The notes below the pieces were generated by a model that saw only the letters and a program-made list of their open reading frames with translations, was not told where the DNA came from and did not search any database. The position numbers and the translations under genes were made by a program. Of a stretch of 64,000 nt of DNA, positions 52,987-60,730 are shown piece by piece. The number at the start of each line of letters is the position of its first letter. Position 1 is the first letter of the stretch. The stretch is taken from contig CAVTGY010000007.1 in assembly GCA_963734395.1 (NCBI GenBank), positions 1,116,001 through 1,180,000 on the forward strand, in the 5' to 3' direction. Source of the DNA: Bog-756 sp963734395 (lineage in GTDB: Bacteria; Actinomycetota; Acidimicrobiia; Acidimicrobiales; RAAP-2).

Positions 52987-53814
52987 ATGGCAGATCTCCC
53001 GTCCCGGATCGAAGAGCTGTGGGGCCGCGCCTCGGAGCTGGTCCCGGGCGACAGCGAGGCGTTGGCGGTGGTGACCGAGGCCATCGACATGCTGGATCAG
53101 GGCACGGCACGGGTGGCCGAGGTCGATCCGGCATCCGATCGGGTGATCGTCCACCAGTGGCTGAAGCAGGCCATCTTGTTGCTGTTCCGCCTGCGCTCGA
53201 TGGAGACCATCGAGGCCGGGCCCTTCGAGTACGCCGACAAGCTCCCGCTCAAGAAGGACTATGCGGCGAAGGGGGTGCGGGTGGTGCCGGGAGCCTCCGC
53301 CCGCTGGGGCTCCTTCCTGGGCCAGGGGGTCATCTGCATGCCCAGTTACGTCAACATCGGCGCCCGGGTCGGTGCCGGCACCATGGTCGACACCTGGGCC
53401 ACGGTGGGCTCGTGCGCACAGATCGGCGAGCAGGTCCACCTCTCCGGCGGGGTGGGCATCGGCGGCGTTCTCGAACCGGCCCAGGCTTCCCCGGTGGTCG
53501 TCGAGGACGAGGTGTTGATCGGAAGCCGGAGCATGATCACCCAGGGGGCGCGGGTCGGCCGAGGTTCGGTGCTCGGCGAGGGAACGGTCTTGAATCCCTC
53601 GATTCCAGTGATCGATGCCGAGACCGGCGAGGAATTGAGCCGAGGTCATGTTCCTCCCTGGTGCGTGGCGGTGGCGGCCTCGCGCCGCCGCCAGTTCACC
53701 GGCGGCGAATTCTTCCTTCCCTGTGTCCTGGTCATCAAGCGGCTTACCGTTGGGGAACGTCATGACAAGGCGGCGCTGACCGACATCCTCCGTCAGCACG
53801 GCGTTTCGGCATGA
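52987..53814 (+). CDS. dapD: 2,3,4,5-tetrahydropyridine-2,6-dicarboxylate N-succinyltransferase
   Basis: Succinyl-CoA-dependent acylation of tetrahydrodipicolinate, which defines the succinylase branch. A helical N-terminal domain (VHQWLKQAILLLFRLRSME, FEYADKLPLK) precedes a left-handed beta helix of hexapeptide repeats (CMPSYVNIGARVGAGTMVDT, VHLSGGVGIGGVLEP). The length of 275 matches the E. coli-type enzyme rather than the longer mycobacterial form. Its stop overlaps the dapE ATG by four bases. Confidence 0.93.
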   Translation: MADLPSRIEELWGRASELVPGDSEALAVVTEAIDMLDQGTARVAEVDPASDRVIVHQWLKQAILLLFRLRSMETIEAGPFEYADKLPLKKDYAAKGVRVVPGASARWGSFLGQGVICMPSYVNIGARVGAGTMVDTWATVGSCAQIGEQVHLSGGVGIGGVLEPAQASPVVVEDEVLIGSRSMITQGARVGRGSVLGEGTVLNPSIPVIDAETGEELSRGHVPPWCVAVAASRRRQFTGGEFFLPCVLVIKRLTVGERHDKAALTDILRQHGVSA

Positions 53815-54944
53815 CCGTCCGCACGCCTGACGATCTTCTCGGCCTGTGCACGGCCCTGGTGGCCATTCCGTCGGTCAGCCACCAGGAGGAGCAGCTGGCC
53901 GACCTGGTGCAGTCCACCCTCGATGGTTGCCCGTGGCTGACGGTGGAACGGGTGGGGCACAACGTGGTTGCCCGTACCGACCTCGATCGCCCCACCCGGG
54001 TGGTATTGGCCGGCCATCTCGACACGGTGCCACCGGTCAGCGGCAACCACGAGCCGCGGGTGGTCGACGACGTCCTCTACGGGGTGGGTGCCGCCGACAT
54101 GAAGGGGGGGTTGGCCGTCTTCCTCCATCTGGCCGGATCCCTGGCCGAGCCGGCCGTGGATGTGACCTGGTGCTTCTACGTGTGCGAGGAGGTCGAGCAA
54201 CGATTCAACGGGCTCCGCCACCTGTGGGAGCAGCGCCCCGAGCTCCTCCGCGCCGACGCCGCCATCCTCGGGGAGCCCACCGACGGCGTGGTGGAAGCCG
54301 GTTGCCAGGGTGTGCTGCACGTGAGGATCGAGCTCGAAGGCAGGCGGGCCCACACCGCTCGTCCGTCGACGGGGCGCAACGCCATCCACCGGCTGGCCCC
54401 GGTGCTGGCCGAGGTGGCCGGGTACCAGAGCCGGCGGGTGACCCTGGACGGATGTGAGTACGTCGAGCAGCTGCAGGCGGTCGAGGTGACCGGAGGGGTG
54501 GCCGCCAACGTGGTGCCCGACAGCGCCGCGGTACTGATCAACCATCGGTTCGCTCCCGACCGCACCGCCGCCGAGGCCGAGGCGTCGATCCGGGAATTGC
54601 TGGGACCGCACCTCGAGGTGACCGATCGCTGGGAGATGGTCGAGTCAGCCCCCGCAGCTCCCCCCGCCCTCAGCCATCCGGTCCTGGCCACTCTGGTCGA
54701 AGCCACCGGCGCCCGACCCCAGGGCAAGCAGGGATGGACCGACGTGGCCTCGTTTTGGGCCCACGGCATTCCCGCCGCCAATTTCGGACCCGGCGATCCC
54801 CTGGTCGCCCACACCCCCGGGGAGCACGTTGACGCCGGCCAGGTCGGGCAGGTGGCCGATGTGCTGAGCAGGTTGCTGGCGGACGGTGGGGGATCAGAGC
54901 CGACGGAGTACGGTGACCACCTTGCCGTAGACGGTCACCTCTGA
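53811..54944 (+). CDS. dapE: Succinyl-diaminopimelate desuccinylase
   Basis: An M20 zinc peptidase-fold hydrolase that releases LL-DAP and succinate. LAGHLDTVPP gives His69 and Asp71, GVGAADMKGGLAV gives the bridging Asp96, and CEEVEQ gives the catalytic Glu126 and ligand Glu127. The lid domain has GRRAHTARPSTGRNA, and the last ligand His is in AHTPGEHVDAG. Length is 377. The last 51 bases overlap the 3' end of convergent lexA. Confidence 0.92.
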   Translation: MTVRTPDDLLGLCTALVAIPSVSHQEEQLADLVQSTLDGCPWLTVERVGHNVVARTDLDRPTRVVLAGHLDTVPPVSGNHEPRVVDDVLYGVGAADMKGGLAVFLHLAGSLAEPAVDVTWCFYVCEEVEQRFNGLRHLWEQRPELLRADAAILGEPTDGVVEAGCQGVLHVRIELEGRRAHTARPSTGRNAIHRLAPVLAEVAGYQSRRVTLDGCEYVEQLQAVEVTGGVAANVVPDSAAVLINHRFAPDRTAAEAEASIRELLGPHLEVTDRWEMVESAPAAPPALSHPVLATLVEATGARPQGKQGWTDVASFWAHGIPAANFGPGDPLVAHTPGEHVDAGQVGQVADVLSRLLADGGGSEPTEYGDHLAVDGHL

Positions 54945-55523
54945 GGGCTCGAACTCCATCGGTGTGAGCCGCGGGTTGGCCGGGGTGAGCACCACCCGAT
55001 CGCCGTGTTGCGAGAACCGCTTGAGGGTGGCCTCGCCGTCGGGGATCCCGGCCACCACCAGGTCGCCCTGCTCGGCATCGGGCTGTTGGCGCACGACGGC
55101 GAAGTCGCCGTCCATGATCCCGGCGTCGATCATCGAGTCGCCCTGGACCCGGACCATGAACAGCGTGCCGGTACCGGTGAAGTCCTCGGGGAGCGGGTAC
55201 AGCTCTTCGATGTTCTCCTGAGCCAGCACTCCGGTTCCGGCGGCCACGTCACCCACCAGGGGGACGTGGCGGATCGGCCGGGCATCGGCGATGACCTTCG
55301 ACGAGGGGTCGTAACACACCTCGATGGCCCGGGGCTTGGTCGGGTCTCGCCTGAGGTATCCCTCGCGCTGCAACACCGCCAGGTGGGCATGGACCGTCGA
55401 GGACGAGGTGAGACCCACCGACTCACCGATCTCGCGGACCGACGGTGGATAACCGCGGTCCCTGACCGCGGCGGAGATGCAGTCCAGAATCTGCTTGCGT
55501 TTGGTGCTGAGTACCTGGGCCAT
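54894..55523 (-). CDS. lexA: SOS repressor LexA
   Basis: A 209-residue repressor that self-cleaves when RecA is activated. The N-terminal winged helix has KRKQILDCISAAVRDRGYPP and SVREIGESVGLTSSSTVHAH. The cleavage site is Ala95-Gly96 in GDVAAGTG, and the catalytic dyad is Ser130 (VQGDSMIDAG) and Lys168 (ATLKRF). AAGGGGA before the ATG at 55523 fixes the start. Two SOS boxes bracket its promoter, so it should repress itself. Confidence 0.97.
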   Translation of the reverse strand: MAQVLSTKRKQILDCISAAVRDRGYPPSVREIGESVGLTSSSTVHAHLAVLQREGYLRRDPTKPRAIEVCYDPSSKVIADARPIRHVPLVGDVAAGTGVLAQENIEELYPLPEDFTGTGTLFMVRVQGDSMIDAGIMDGDFAVVRQQPDAEQGDLVVAGIPDGEATLKRFSQHGDRVVLTPANPRLTPMEFEPSEVTVYGKVVTVLRRL

Positions 55524-55557
55524 CGGTCCCCTTGCCTTCCTGGCTTGCATCCGCCGG

Positions 55558-55571
55558 CGAACGTCTGTTTG
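55558..55571. promoter_or_regulatory. SOS box 1 (LexA operator, lexA side)
   Basis: CGAACGTCTGTTTG matches the CGAAC-N4-GTTYG operator of Gram-positive and actinobacterial LexA. It lies at the predicted lexA transcription start. Confidence 0.8.
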
Positions 55572-55575
55572 CAAG

Positions 55576-55604
55576 AAGATAGCCGGTCGGTCCAGCAAAA
55601 GCAA
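55576..55604 (-). promoter_or_regulatory. lexA: lexA promoter
   Basis: On the minus strand TTGCTT (55599-55604) is separated by 17 bases from TATCTT (55576-55581). SOS box 2 overlaps the -35 and SOS box 1 covers the start site. Confidence 0.65.
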
Positions 55605-55615
55605 ACACCCGTTCG
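55602..55615. promoter_or_regulatory. SOS box 2 (LexA operator)
   Basis: CGAACGGGTGTTTG on the minus strand, a full match to CGAAC-N4-GTTYG. It overlaps the lexA -35 element. Confidence 0.8.
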
Positions 55616-55624
55616 ACAAAATCC

Positions 55625-55654
55625 TTGACACCGAACAGACGTTCGTGTTGAGAT
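55625..55654 (+). promoter_or_regulatory. SOS-controlled promoter of the LysM gene
   Basis: A perfect TTGACA (55625-55630) is followed after 18 bases by TGAGAT (55649-55654). SOS box 3 fills the spacer and SOS box 4 lies just downstream of the expected start near 55661. Confidence 0.55.
55632..55645. promoter_or_regulatory. SOS box 3 (LexA operator)
   Basis: CGAACAGACGTTCG, a perfect palindromic-half match, one base after the TTGACA box. Confidence 0.9.
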
Positions 55655-55660
55655 AGGGCC

Positions 55661-55744
55661 ATGACGAACACAGGTTCGATTAATCGACCCACGGATGGGA
55701 GCCTGGCTGCCGATCGGGACGGACGGGGTGCGCCATGGCGGTGA
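55661..55744 (+). CDS. Small SOS-promoter reading frame overlapping the LysM gene start
   Basis: An ATG six bases after the TGAGAT box opens a 27-codon frame (MTNTGSINRPTDGSL, ending APWR) whose stop lies ten bases inside the LysM gene. It could be a leaderless leader peptide coupled to that gene. Because single-base indels are frequent in this sequence, it could equally be the true N-terminus of the LysM protein separated by one lost or gained base. Confidence 0.35.
   Translation: MTNTGSINRPTDGSLAADRDGRGAPWR
55665..55678. promoter_or_regulatory. SOS box 4 (LexA operator)
   Basis: CGAACACAGGTTCG, a perfect CGAAC-N4-GTTCG, inside the small frame and just downstream of the predicted start of transcription. 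Confidence 0.85.
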
Positions 55745-56145
55745 CCTGGATGGAGTGTGAGCCGATCCTGGGCCGGACGGGGGACAGACCCGAGGGCCTG
55801 CGACTGGTTCGAGGCGAGGAACGGCAGTCCGCCCCGGTGGTCTCCCTCAAACGTCGGGTCCCCTCCGAGGTCCGGCTCCGTCGCACCCTGTTGGTGGTCA
55901 TGGGCCTTCTGCTCGGGGTGCTCGCTCTTCCGCTGAGCGGAACCGGTGGTCACTCCCACCCCATCGGTTCCGCTTCGGCGGAGACCACTGGGCCGATCAC
56001 CTATGTCGTGCAGCCTGGCGACTCGCTGTGGTCAATTGCCGAGCGGGTCGATCCCTCGGGGGATCCGCGTCCGCTCATGGCCAGGCTGGCATCGCAGGTC
56101 GGGTCGGACACCGTGGTGCCCGGAGAGCGGGTGGTTCTGCCCTGA
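55735..56145 (+). CDS. LysM-domain membrane protein, SOS-induced division inhibitor-like (ChiZ/DivS/YneA type)
   Basis: A 136-residue protein with a cytoplasmic N-terminus, one membrane span (about 50-70, LLVVMGLLLGVLALPL) and an external LysM domain (TYVVQPGDSLWSIAERV). Divergence from lexA, SOS boxes in its promoter and nrdR downstream match Mycobacterium Rv2719c (ChiZ) and Corynebacterium DivS, and functionally resemble Bacillus YneA. These halt septation after DNA damage. Sequence identity to them is limited to the layout, so the role is inferred from context. Confidence 0.75.
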   Translation: MAVTWMECEPILGRTGDRPEGLRLVRGEERQSAPVVSLKRRVPSEVRLRRTLLVVMGLLLGVLALPLSGTGGHSHPIGSASAETTGPITYVVQPGDSLWSIAERVDPSGDPRPLMARLASQVGSDTVVPGERVVLP

Positions 56146-56217
56146 ACCGATAGGGGAGCGGGCGGTCGGCGAGGTGCTGGTGACCGTGGTCGAGGGGTTT
56201 GACCAGAGGTGGGGCGG

Positions 56218-56223
56218 TAACCT
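56218..56223 (+). promoter_or_regulatory. -10 box (TAACCT) of nrdR, leaderless type
   Basis: TAACCT ends seven bases before the nrdR ATG. Confidence 0.5.
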
Positions 56224-56230
56224 CGAGTCG

Positions 56231-56704
56231 ATGCGGTGTCCTTGGTGCCTGGCCGACGATGACCGTGTCGTCGATTCCCGGGCAACCGAGGACGGCGCGG
56301 TCATCAGGCGGAGGCGGGAGTGCAGCGGATGCGGAAACCGCTACACCACCTTCGAGCACATCGAGGAGATCCCGTTGATGGTGATCAAGCGCTCCGGTGC
56401 CCGCCAGGCGTTTGACCGTGGCAAGGTCATCGACGGGCTGAGGGCAGCGACCAAGAACCGGCCGGTTAGCGAAGCCCAGCTCGAGATCGTCGCCCGCGAG
56501 GTGGAGGACCAGATGCGGGAAGGCGGCGCCGACCCCACGTCCGAACAGGTGGGATTGGCCGTACTCGAGCGACTGCGTCTCGTCGATGAGGTCGCCTACC
56601 TTCGCTTCGCCAGTGTGTACAAGGGGTTCGAGGGCGTCGACGACTTCCGACGAGAGGTGGGGCTGCTGACCAAATCGACGGCACCGAAACAACCGGAGAG
56701 CTAG
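56231..56704 (+). CDS. nrdR: Transcriptional repressor NrdR
   Basis: Represses ribonucleotide reductase genes in response to (d)ATP. The zinc ribbon uses Cys3, Cys6, Cys31 and Cys34 (MRCPWC and CSGCGNRYTTFE). The ATP-cone follows from about residue 47 (LMVIKRSGARQAFDRGKV). The length of 157 is normal. It lies three bases before the PIG-L gene and downstream of the lexA/LysM pair, an actinobacterial arrangement. Confidence 0.97.
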   Translation: MRCPWCLADDDRVVDSRATEDGAVIRRRRECSGCGNRYTTFEHIEEIPLMVIKRSGARQAFDRGKVIDGLRAATKNRPVSEAQLEIVAREVEDQMREGGADPTSEQVGLAVLERLRLVDEVAYLRFASVYKGFEGVDDFRREVGLLTKSTAPKQPES

Positions 56705-56706
56705 TC

Positions 56707-57417
56707 ATGGCGGAACTGTTGGTCGAGACGCCCGGGCGGGCATTGGCCATCTACGCCCATCCCGATGATCCCGATGTCTCGTGCGGGGGCACGCTGGCCG
56801 TGTGGGCCAAGGCGGGTTGCGAGGTAACCGTGCTGTTGTGCACCGACGGGGGGAAGGGATCATCGGACCCCGCGGTGGATCCTGCGGATCTGGTCGCGCA
56901 GCGGGTAGTGGAAGCGTCCGAAGCCGGGGCACTGATCGGGGTTACCGCGCTGGAGAACCTCGGCTATCCCGACGGTGAGCTGACCGATGACCCGGTACTC
57001 CAGGGACTGCTGGTGGCGGCCGTTCGCCGGATCAAGCCGGACACCGTCCTCTGCCCCGATCCCACCGCGGTGTTCTTCGGGCAGGAGTACTTCAACCACC
57101 GTGACCATCGGGCCGCCGGATGGGCGGTCCTCGACGCCGTGTCTCCGGCCGCATCGCTTCCCCACTACTTCCCCGAAGCCGGTCCCGCCCACCAGATCTC
57201 GACGGTGCTGTTGTCGGGAACGCTGGCGCCGGATGTTTGGGTGGACATCTCGACCACGGTCGAGATCAAGGGTGAAGCAGTCGGATGTCATCGGAGCCAG
57301 TTTCCCGATGGGGTCGAATGGGCGGCCACCGCGGTGAGGCTCGGTGCGGAGGACGCGGGCCGGCAGGCGGGGGTGGCCTACGCCGAGGGATTCCGGAGGC
57401 TGCGGCTCGGTGGTTGA
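56707..57417 (+). CDS. PIG-L/LmbE family deacetylase
   Basis: A 236-residue zinc-dependent N-acetyl-sugar deacetylase family member. AIYAHPDDPDVSCGGTL contains the AHPDD motif (His18, Asp20, Asp21), and YFNHRDHRAAGWAV provides the later His ligand. Family members include MshB, Mca (mycothiol pathway) and LmbE. Which one this is cannot be decided, and no other mycothiol gene is nearby. Its end overlaps the dinB start by eight bases. Confidence 0.85.
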   Translation: MAELLVETPGRALAIYAHPDDPDVSCGGTLAVWAKAGCEVTVLLCTDGGKGSSDPAVDPADLVAQRVVEASEAGALIGVTALENLGYPDGELTDDPVLQGLLVAAVRRIKPDTVLCPDPTAVFFGQEYFNHRDHRAAGWAVLDAVSPAASLPHYFPEAGPAHQISTVLLSGTLAPDVWVDISTTVEIKGEAVGCHRSQFPDGVEWAATAVRLGAEDAGRQAGVAYAEGFRRLRLGG

Positions 57418-58876
57418 GCGGTCGTCGACCCACCCACCTCCTCTGTCGAATCCGGCCGCGGCCGGTCCCGATGATCATGGCGATGACCAGAGGGTCATCC
57501 TCCACGTGGACATGGACGCGTTCTTCGCGTCGGTGGAGGTGCTCGACGATCCGTCCCTCGCCGGGCTGCCGGTGATCGTCGGCGGCAGTGGCGCCCGCGG
57601 CGTAGTGGCGGCCTGCACCTACGAGGCGCGCATGTTCGGCGTGCACTCGGCGATGCCATCGGCGGTCGCCCGTCGCCTGTGCCCCTCGGCCGTGTTCGTG
57701 GACGGTCGCTTCCATCGCTACACGGAGGAGAGCAAGAGGCTTCGGGCCATTCTCGAATCGGTGACACCTCTGGTCGAACCGATCTCCATCGACGAGGCGT
57801 TTCTGGACGTGACCGGGGGAAGGCACCTCCTCGGTGATGGACGAACCATCGCCTACCTGATTCGCCAGAGGGTGGCCGACGAGCTCGAACTGTCCTGCTC
57901 GGTGGGCGTTGGTCGGAGCAAGCTGATGGCCAAGTTGGCATCCAAGGCGGCCAAGCCTGTCGCCGACCGGAACGGGATCAGACCCGGTCGGGGAGTGGTG
58001 GTGATCCCGGCCGGCGGTGAACACGACTTCCTCCATCCCTTACCGGTTCGGGCGCTGTGGGGTGTCGGTCCGGTCACCGCACGCCGGCTGGCGGCCCTCG
58101 GGATCGCCACCGTCGGAGACATCGCGTCGCTCCCGCCCGGGGCCCTCGAGCGACTCCTGGGCGTGCCGACCGGGGCTCACCTGGCCGCTCTGGCCGTGGG
58201 TCTCGATCCGAGTCCGGTTGTGCCCGAACGGGCTGCCAAGTCGATCGGGCACGAGGAGACCTTCGCGGTGGACATCTGGGACCGTGACCAGCTTCGCAGC
58301 CGGCTCCTGCGCATGGTGGATGCGGCGGCCACCGGTCTCCGGCAGGCCGAGCTCGGCGCCCGGACCGTGAACCTCAAGATCCGGTTCGCCGACTTCACCC
58401 AGGTCACCAGAGCCCATTCGATGGACACCCCGATCGACGTCACCCGGGCCATCGGGGCAGTGGCCGAGGCTCTGCTCGGTTCGGTGGACATCGACCAGGG
58501 AGTCCGCCTGTTGGGGGTGTCCCTCACCGGCCTCGTACCTGCCGGGGTCGGGTTGCAGTTGAGCCTCGACCTCGGGCCACCGACGTCGGGATCGGACGCC
58601 GACCATGCCGACGGGGCCGACGGGGCGCAGCTCCCCCCGCCGTCCGACCGCCCACTGGCCCGGGCCGGCGAGGAGGCGGAGCGGATGCAGGGTTCCTGGG
58701 GAACGGTGACTGCCGCCGTCGACGCCATTCGTGCCCGCTACGGAGGGTCGTCGGTGGGCCCAGCTTCCCTGGTGGGAGCGGATGGGCTCCGGGTCCGCCG
58801 CCGCGGAGAGGCCCAATGGGGCCCGACCGACACACAGGCGCCTACCGCGGATGATGAACGACCTGCCACCTTGTAA
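57410..58876 (+). CDS. dinB: DNA polymerase IV (Y family)
   Basis: Translesion polymerase of 488 residues. ILHVDMDAFFASVE supplies the first metal ligand Asp (about 34), SIDEAFLDVTG the catalytic Asp-Glu pair, and SVGVGRSKLMAKLASKAAKP the fingers/thumb region. LWGVGPVTARRLAALGI is the helix-hairpin-helix, and the little-finger domain runs to about 400. A 90-residue tail follows, without a clear beta-clamp peptide. GTG 57410 overlaps the PIG-L gene. No SOS box is seen at its start, so damage control here may come only from the upstream SOS promoter, if transcripts reach it. Confidence 0.92.
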   Translation: MVERSSTHPPPLSNPAAAGPDDHGDDQRVILHVDMDAFFASVEVLDDPSLAGLPVIVGGSGARGVVAACTYEARMFGVHSAMPSAVARRLCPSAVFVDGRFHRYTEESKRLRAILESVTPLVEPISIDEAFLDVTGGRHLLGDGRTIAYLIRQRVADELELSCSVGVGRSKLMAKLASKAAKPVADRNGIRPGRGVVVIPAGGEHDFLHPLPVRALWGVGPVTARRLAALGIATVGDIASLPPGALERLLGVPTGAHLAALAVGLDPSPVVPERAAKSIGHEETFAVDIWDRDQLRSRLLRMVDAAATGLRQAELGARTVNLKIRFADFTQVTRAHSMDTPIDVTRAIGAVAEALLGSVDIDQGVRLLGVSLTGLVPAGVGLQLSLDLGPPTSGSDADHADGADGAQLPPPSDRPLARAGEEAERMQGSWGTVTAAVDAIRARYGGSSVGPASLVGADGLRVRRRGEAQWGPTDTQAPTADDERPATL

Positions 58877-59015
58877 TATGGTGGCGGTGTTTGGTCATTG
58901 GCGCAGCGACCCAGGGTCATATGGATCGATTGCGCGGTGTTTTCGAGCGGGGGTTGCGCGATGATGAGATCGGCAATGACCATTGGCGACCGATACAAGT
59001 GGAGGGGGCGAACTG

Positions 59016-59390
59016 TTGCCGCTCTCTGAGCACGAACAGCGCATACTGCACGAACTGGAGCAGTCCCTCTATCAAGAGGACCCGGACTTTGCCGAGCGGG
59101 TTCGCTCGGAAACCGTGTATCGCCACGCCGGCCGGTACTGCATCTGGTCGGCGCTGGTGTTCGTCGCCGCCTTGGTGTTCATGTTCTTCACCTTCTCTCG
59201 CTCGGTAGTACTCGGATTCGCCGGGGTGGTGGTGATGTTCCTGTCCGGCGTGGTCTTCGCCAACAACGCGCGGCGGATGGGGAAGGCAGGCATTGACGAC
59301 ATCTCCCGGTCGTTGCACAGCCGTAATCTGAGCAACACCGTCCACGATCCCCGCGATTGGATCCGTGGTCGCTTCCACCGCGACGACTGA
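59016..59390 (+). CDS. DUF3040 membrane protein
   Basis: A 124-residue protein. LPLSEHEQRILHELEQSLYQ, then EDPDFAERV, is the signature of DUF3040, found almost only in actinobacteria, often near the mraZ/dcw region and dinB. Two membrane spans follow at about 43-62 and 66-85. Function is unknown. A TTG at 59016 is chosen since GGAGGGGG ends seven bases upstream. The 139 bases between dinB and this gene hold a TAATAT near 58874 that could be a -10 box. Confidence 0.8.
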   Translation: MPLSEHEQRILHELEQSLYQEDPDFAERVRSETVYRHAGRYCIWSALVFVAALVFMFFTFSRSVVLGFAGVVVMFLSGVVFANNARRMGKAGIDDISRSLHSRNLSNTVHDPRDWIRGRFHRDD

Positions 59391-60385
59391 CCAGAAACCG
59401 GCCGGCGTGTTCGCGGAGGGTAACGCCCATCCGAGGGCGGTCGGTGGTGCCCATCCGGGGGAAGTGCCGCCTCTCTCATCGCTGCCATCGGAGGACAGCC
59501 CCACGACCCTGGCGGTGGACATCGGGGGCACCAAGATGGCGGCGGCGCTGGTCGACGGGAATGGCGCTATCGTGGTCGCGGCCCACGTGTCAACCCCCCG
59601 ATCCGACCGTGCCGAAGAAGTGTTCGGCGCACTGGCGGCGATCATCGACCGGGTCAGGTCCGACCGGGAGGAGGCACCGGTCATCTGCGGTGTCGGTTGC
59701 GGCGGACCGATGCTGGCCGATGGGGAGACTGTTTCCCCGCTCAACATCGGGGCGTGGCGAGGGTTCCCCCTGCGCGACCGATTGTCGGCTGAGGTCGGGT
59801 TGCCGGTGTCGGTGGACAACGACGCCAAAGCCCTGGCGCTTGCCGAGGGATGGTTGGGAGCCGCTCGGGGGGTGGACAACTATCTCGCCATGGTGGTGTC
59901 CACCGGTATCGGCGGCGGGATCGTCATCGACAATCGACTATTGGACGGCGAGTACGGGAATGCCGGGCATATCGGACACGTGGTGGTCGAGCCGGACGGC
60001 CGAACCTGTACGTGCGGAGGACGCGGTTGCCTCGAGGCCGAGGCGTCAGGGCTGTCCATCGCCGCCACCACCGGACGCGCCCGCGGCGGAGGCTTCCGAC
60101 GAGGTGCGTCGCCGCACCGGAACGCTGGTCGGTCGGGCGGTGGCCTCGGTGGCCAATCTGTTGGACTTGGAGTTGGCAGTGGTGGCTGGTTCGGTCGCCT
60201 TGGGATTCGGGCATCTCTTCTTCGAAGCGGCCCAAGAGGAGATCGGGCTGCGGTCACGGCTCGATTTTTCCCGGGGGACTCGTGTGATCCCCGCTGGTCT
60301 GGGCGCAGACGGACCCCTGATCGGTGCTGCCGCGGTCGGCCGCCGGGCGCTGGTGGGGTCGAGTGGGCGCGGGGGCCCTCGGTGA
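59365..60385 (+). CDS. ROK family sugar kinase (apparent frameshift)
   Basis: Probable glucokinase or related ROK kinase. The phosphate-binding motif LAVDIGGTKMAAALVDG, VGCGGPM, VDNDAKALALAEGW (catalytic Asp) and STGIGGGIVIDN are present. The ROK zinc motif appears as CTCGGRGCLEAEASG. Near 60065 the frame changes: IAATTGR is followed by PAAEASDEVRRRTGTL and ANLLDLELAVVAGSVALGFG in another frame, ending at 60385. Repaired length is about 340. The start is uncertain; GTG 59365 overlaps the DUF3040 gene, and GTGs at 59407 and 59464 are also possible. Confidence 0.8.
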
Positions 60386-60720
60386 CGCCCCAGTCGCCCC
60401 ACGGGCTCCGGGCCGGCGCGGCGATGGGCATGGCAAGAGTGGTGCTCCGGCGCCCACCGCTGTGGTTCGCCGCCCTGGCCGCATTGCGCCGGATGGCCGC
60501 TCCCGGTTGGTGGCGCAGGTCGCCCTTCCTTCCCGTACCCGACCCCCGCCTCTGGGACTTTCGCATGGTCACCGCCTATGGCAGGGCTGATGCCGATCCG
60601 CAGCCCTCGGACGTGATCTCCTACCTGCAATGGTGCCGATCGACCGTCGGGCATCGCCAGATCGGGTGGGAAGTCCCCGATCCGCCACACGATCGCATCG
60701 ACCGGACCGTGGCAGGCTAA
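60382..60720 (+). CDS. Conserved-looking small hypothetical protein
   Basis: A 112-residue protein starting at a GTG that overlaps the kinase stop (GTGA). It is rich in Trp, Arg and Pro: VVLRRPPLWFAALAALRRMA, PGWWRRSPFLPVPDPRLWDF and SDVISYLQWCRS. One short hydrophobic stretch may be membrane-associated. I do not recognise the family. Coupling to the ROK kinase and good codon use suggest it is real. Confidence 0.6.
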   Translation: MTPQSPHGLRAGAAMGMARVVLRRPPLWFAALAALRRMAAPGWWRRSPFLPVPDPRLWDFRMVTAYGRADADPQPSDVISYLQWCRSTVGHRQIGWEVPDPPHDRIDRTVAG

Positions 60721-60723
60721 TTT
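60718..60723 (+). promoter_or_regulatory. -10 box (TAATTT) of the HNH gene, leaderless type
   Basis: TAATTT overlaps the preceding stop codon and ends seven bases before the ATG at 60731. Confidence 0.5.
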
Positions 60724-60730
60724 TCAACAG

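Noticed and set aside
57300..57420. SOS box controlling dinB
   Set aside because: No CGAAC-N4-GTTYG match was seen near the dinB start.
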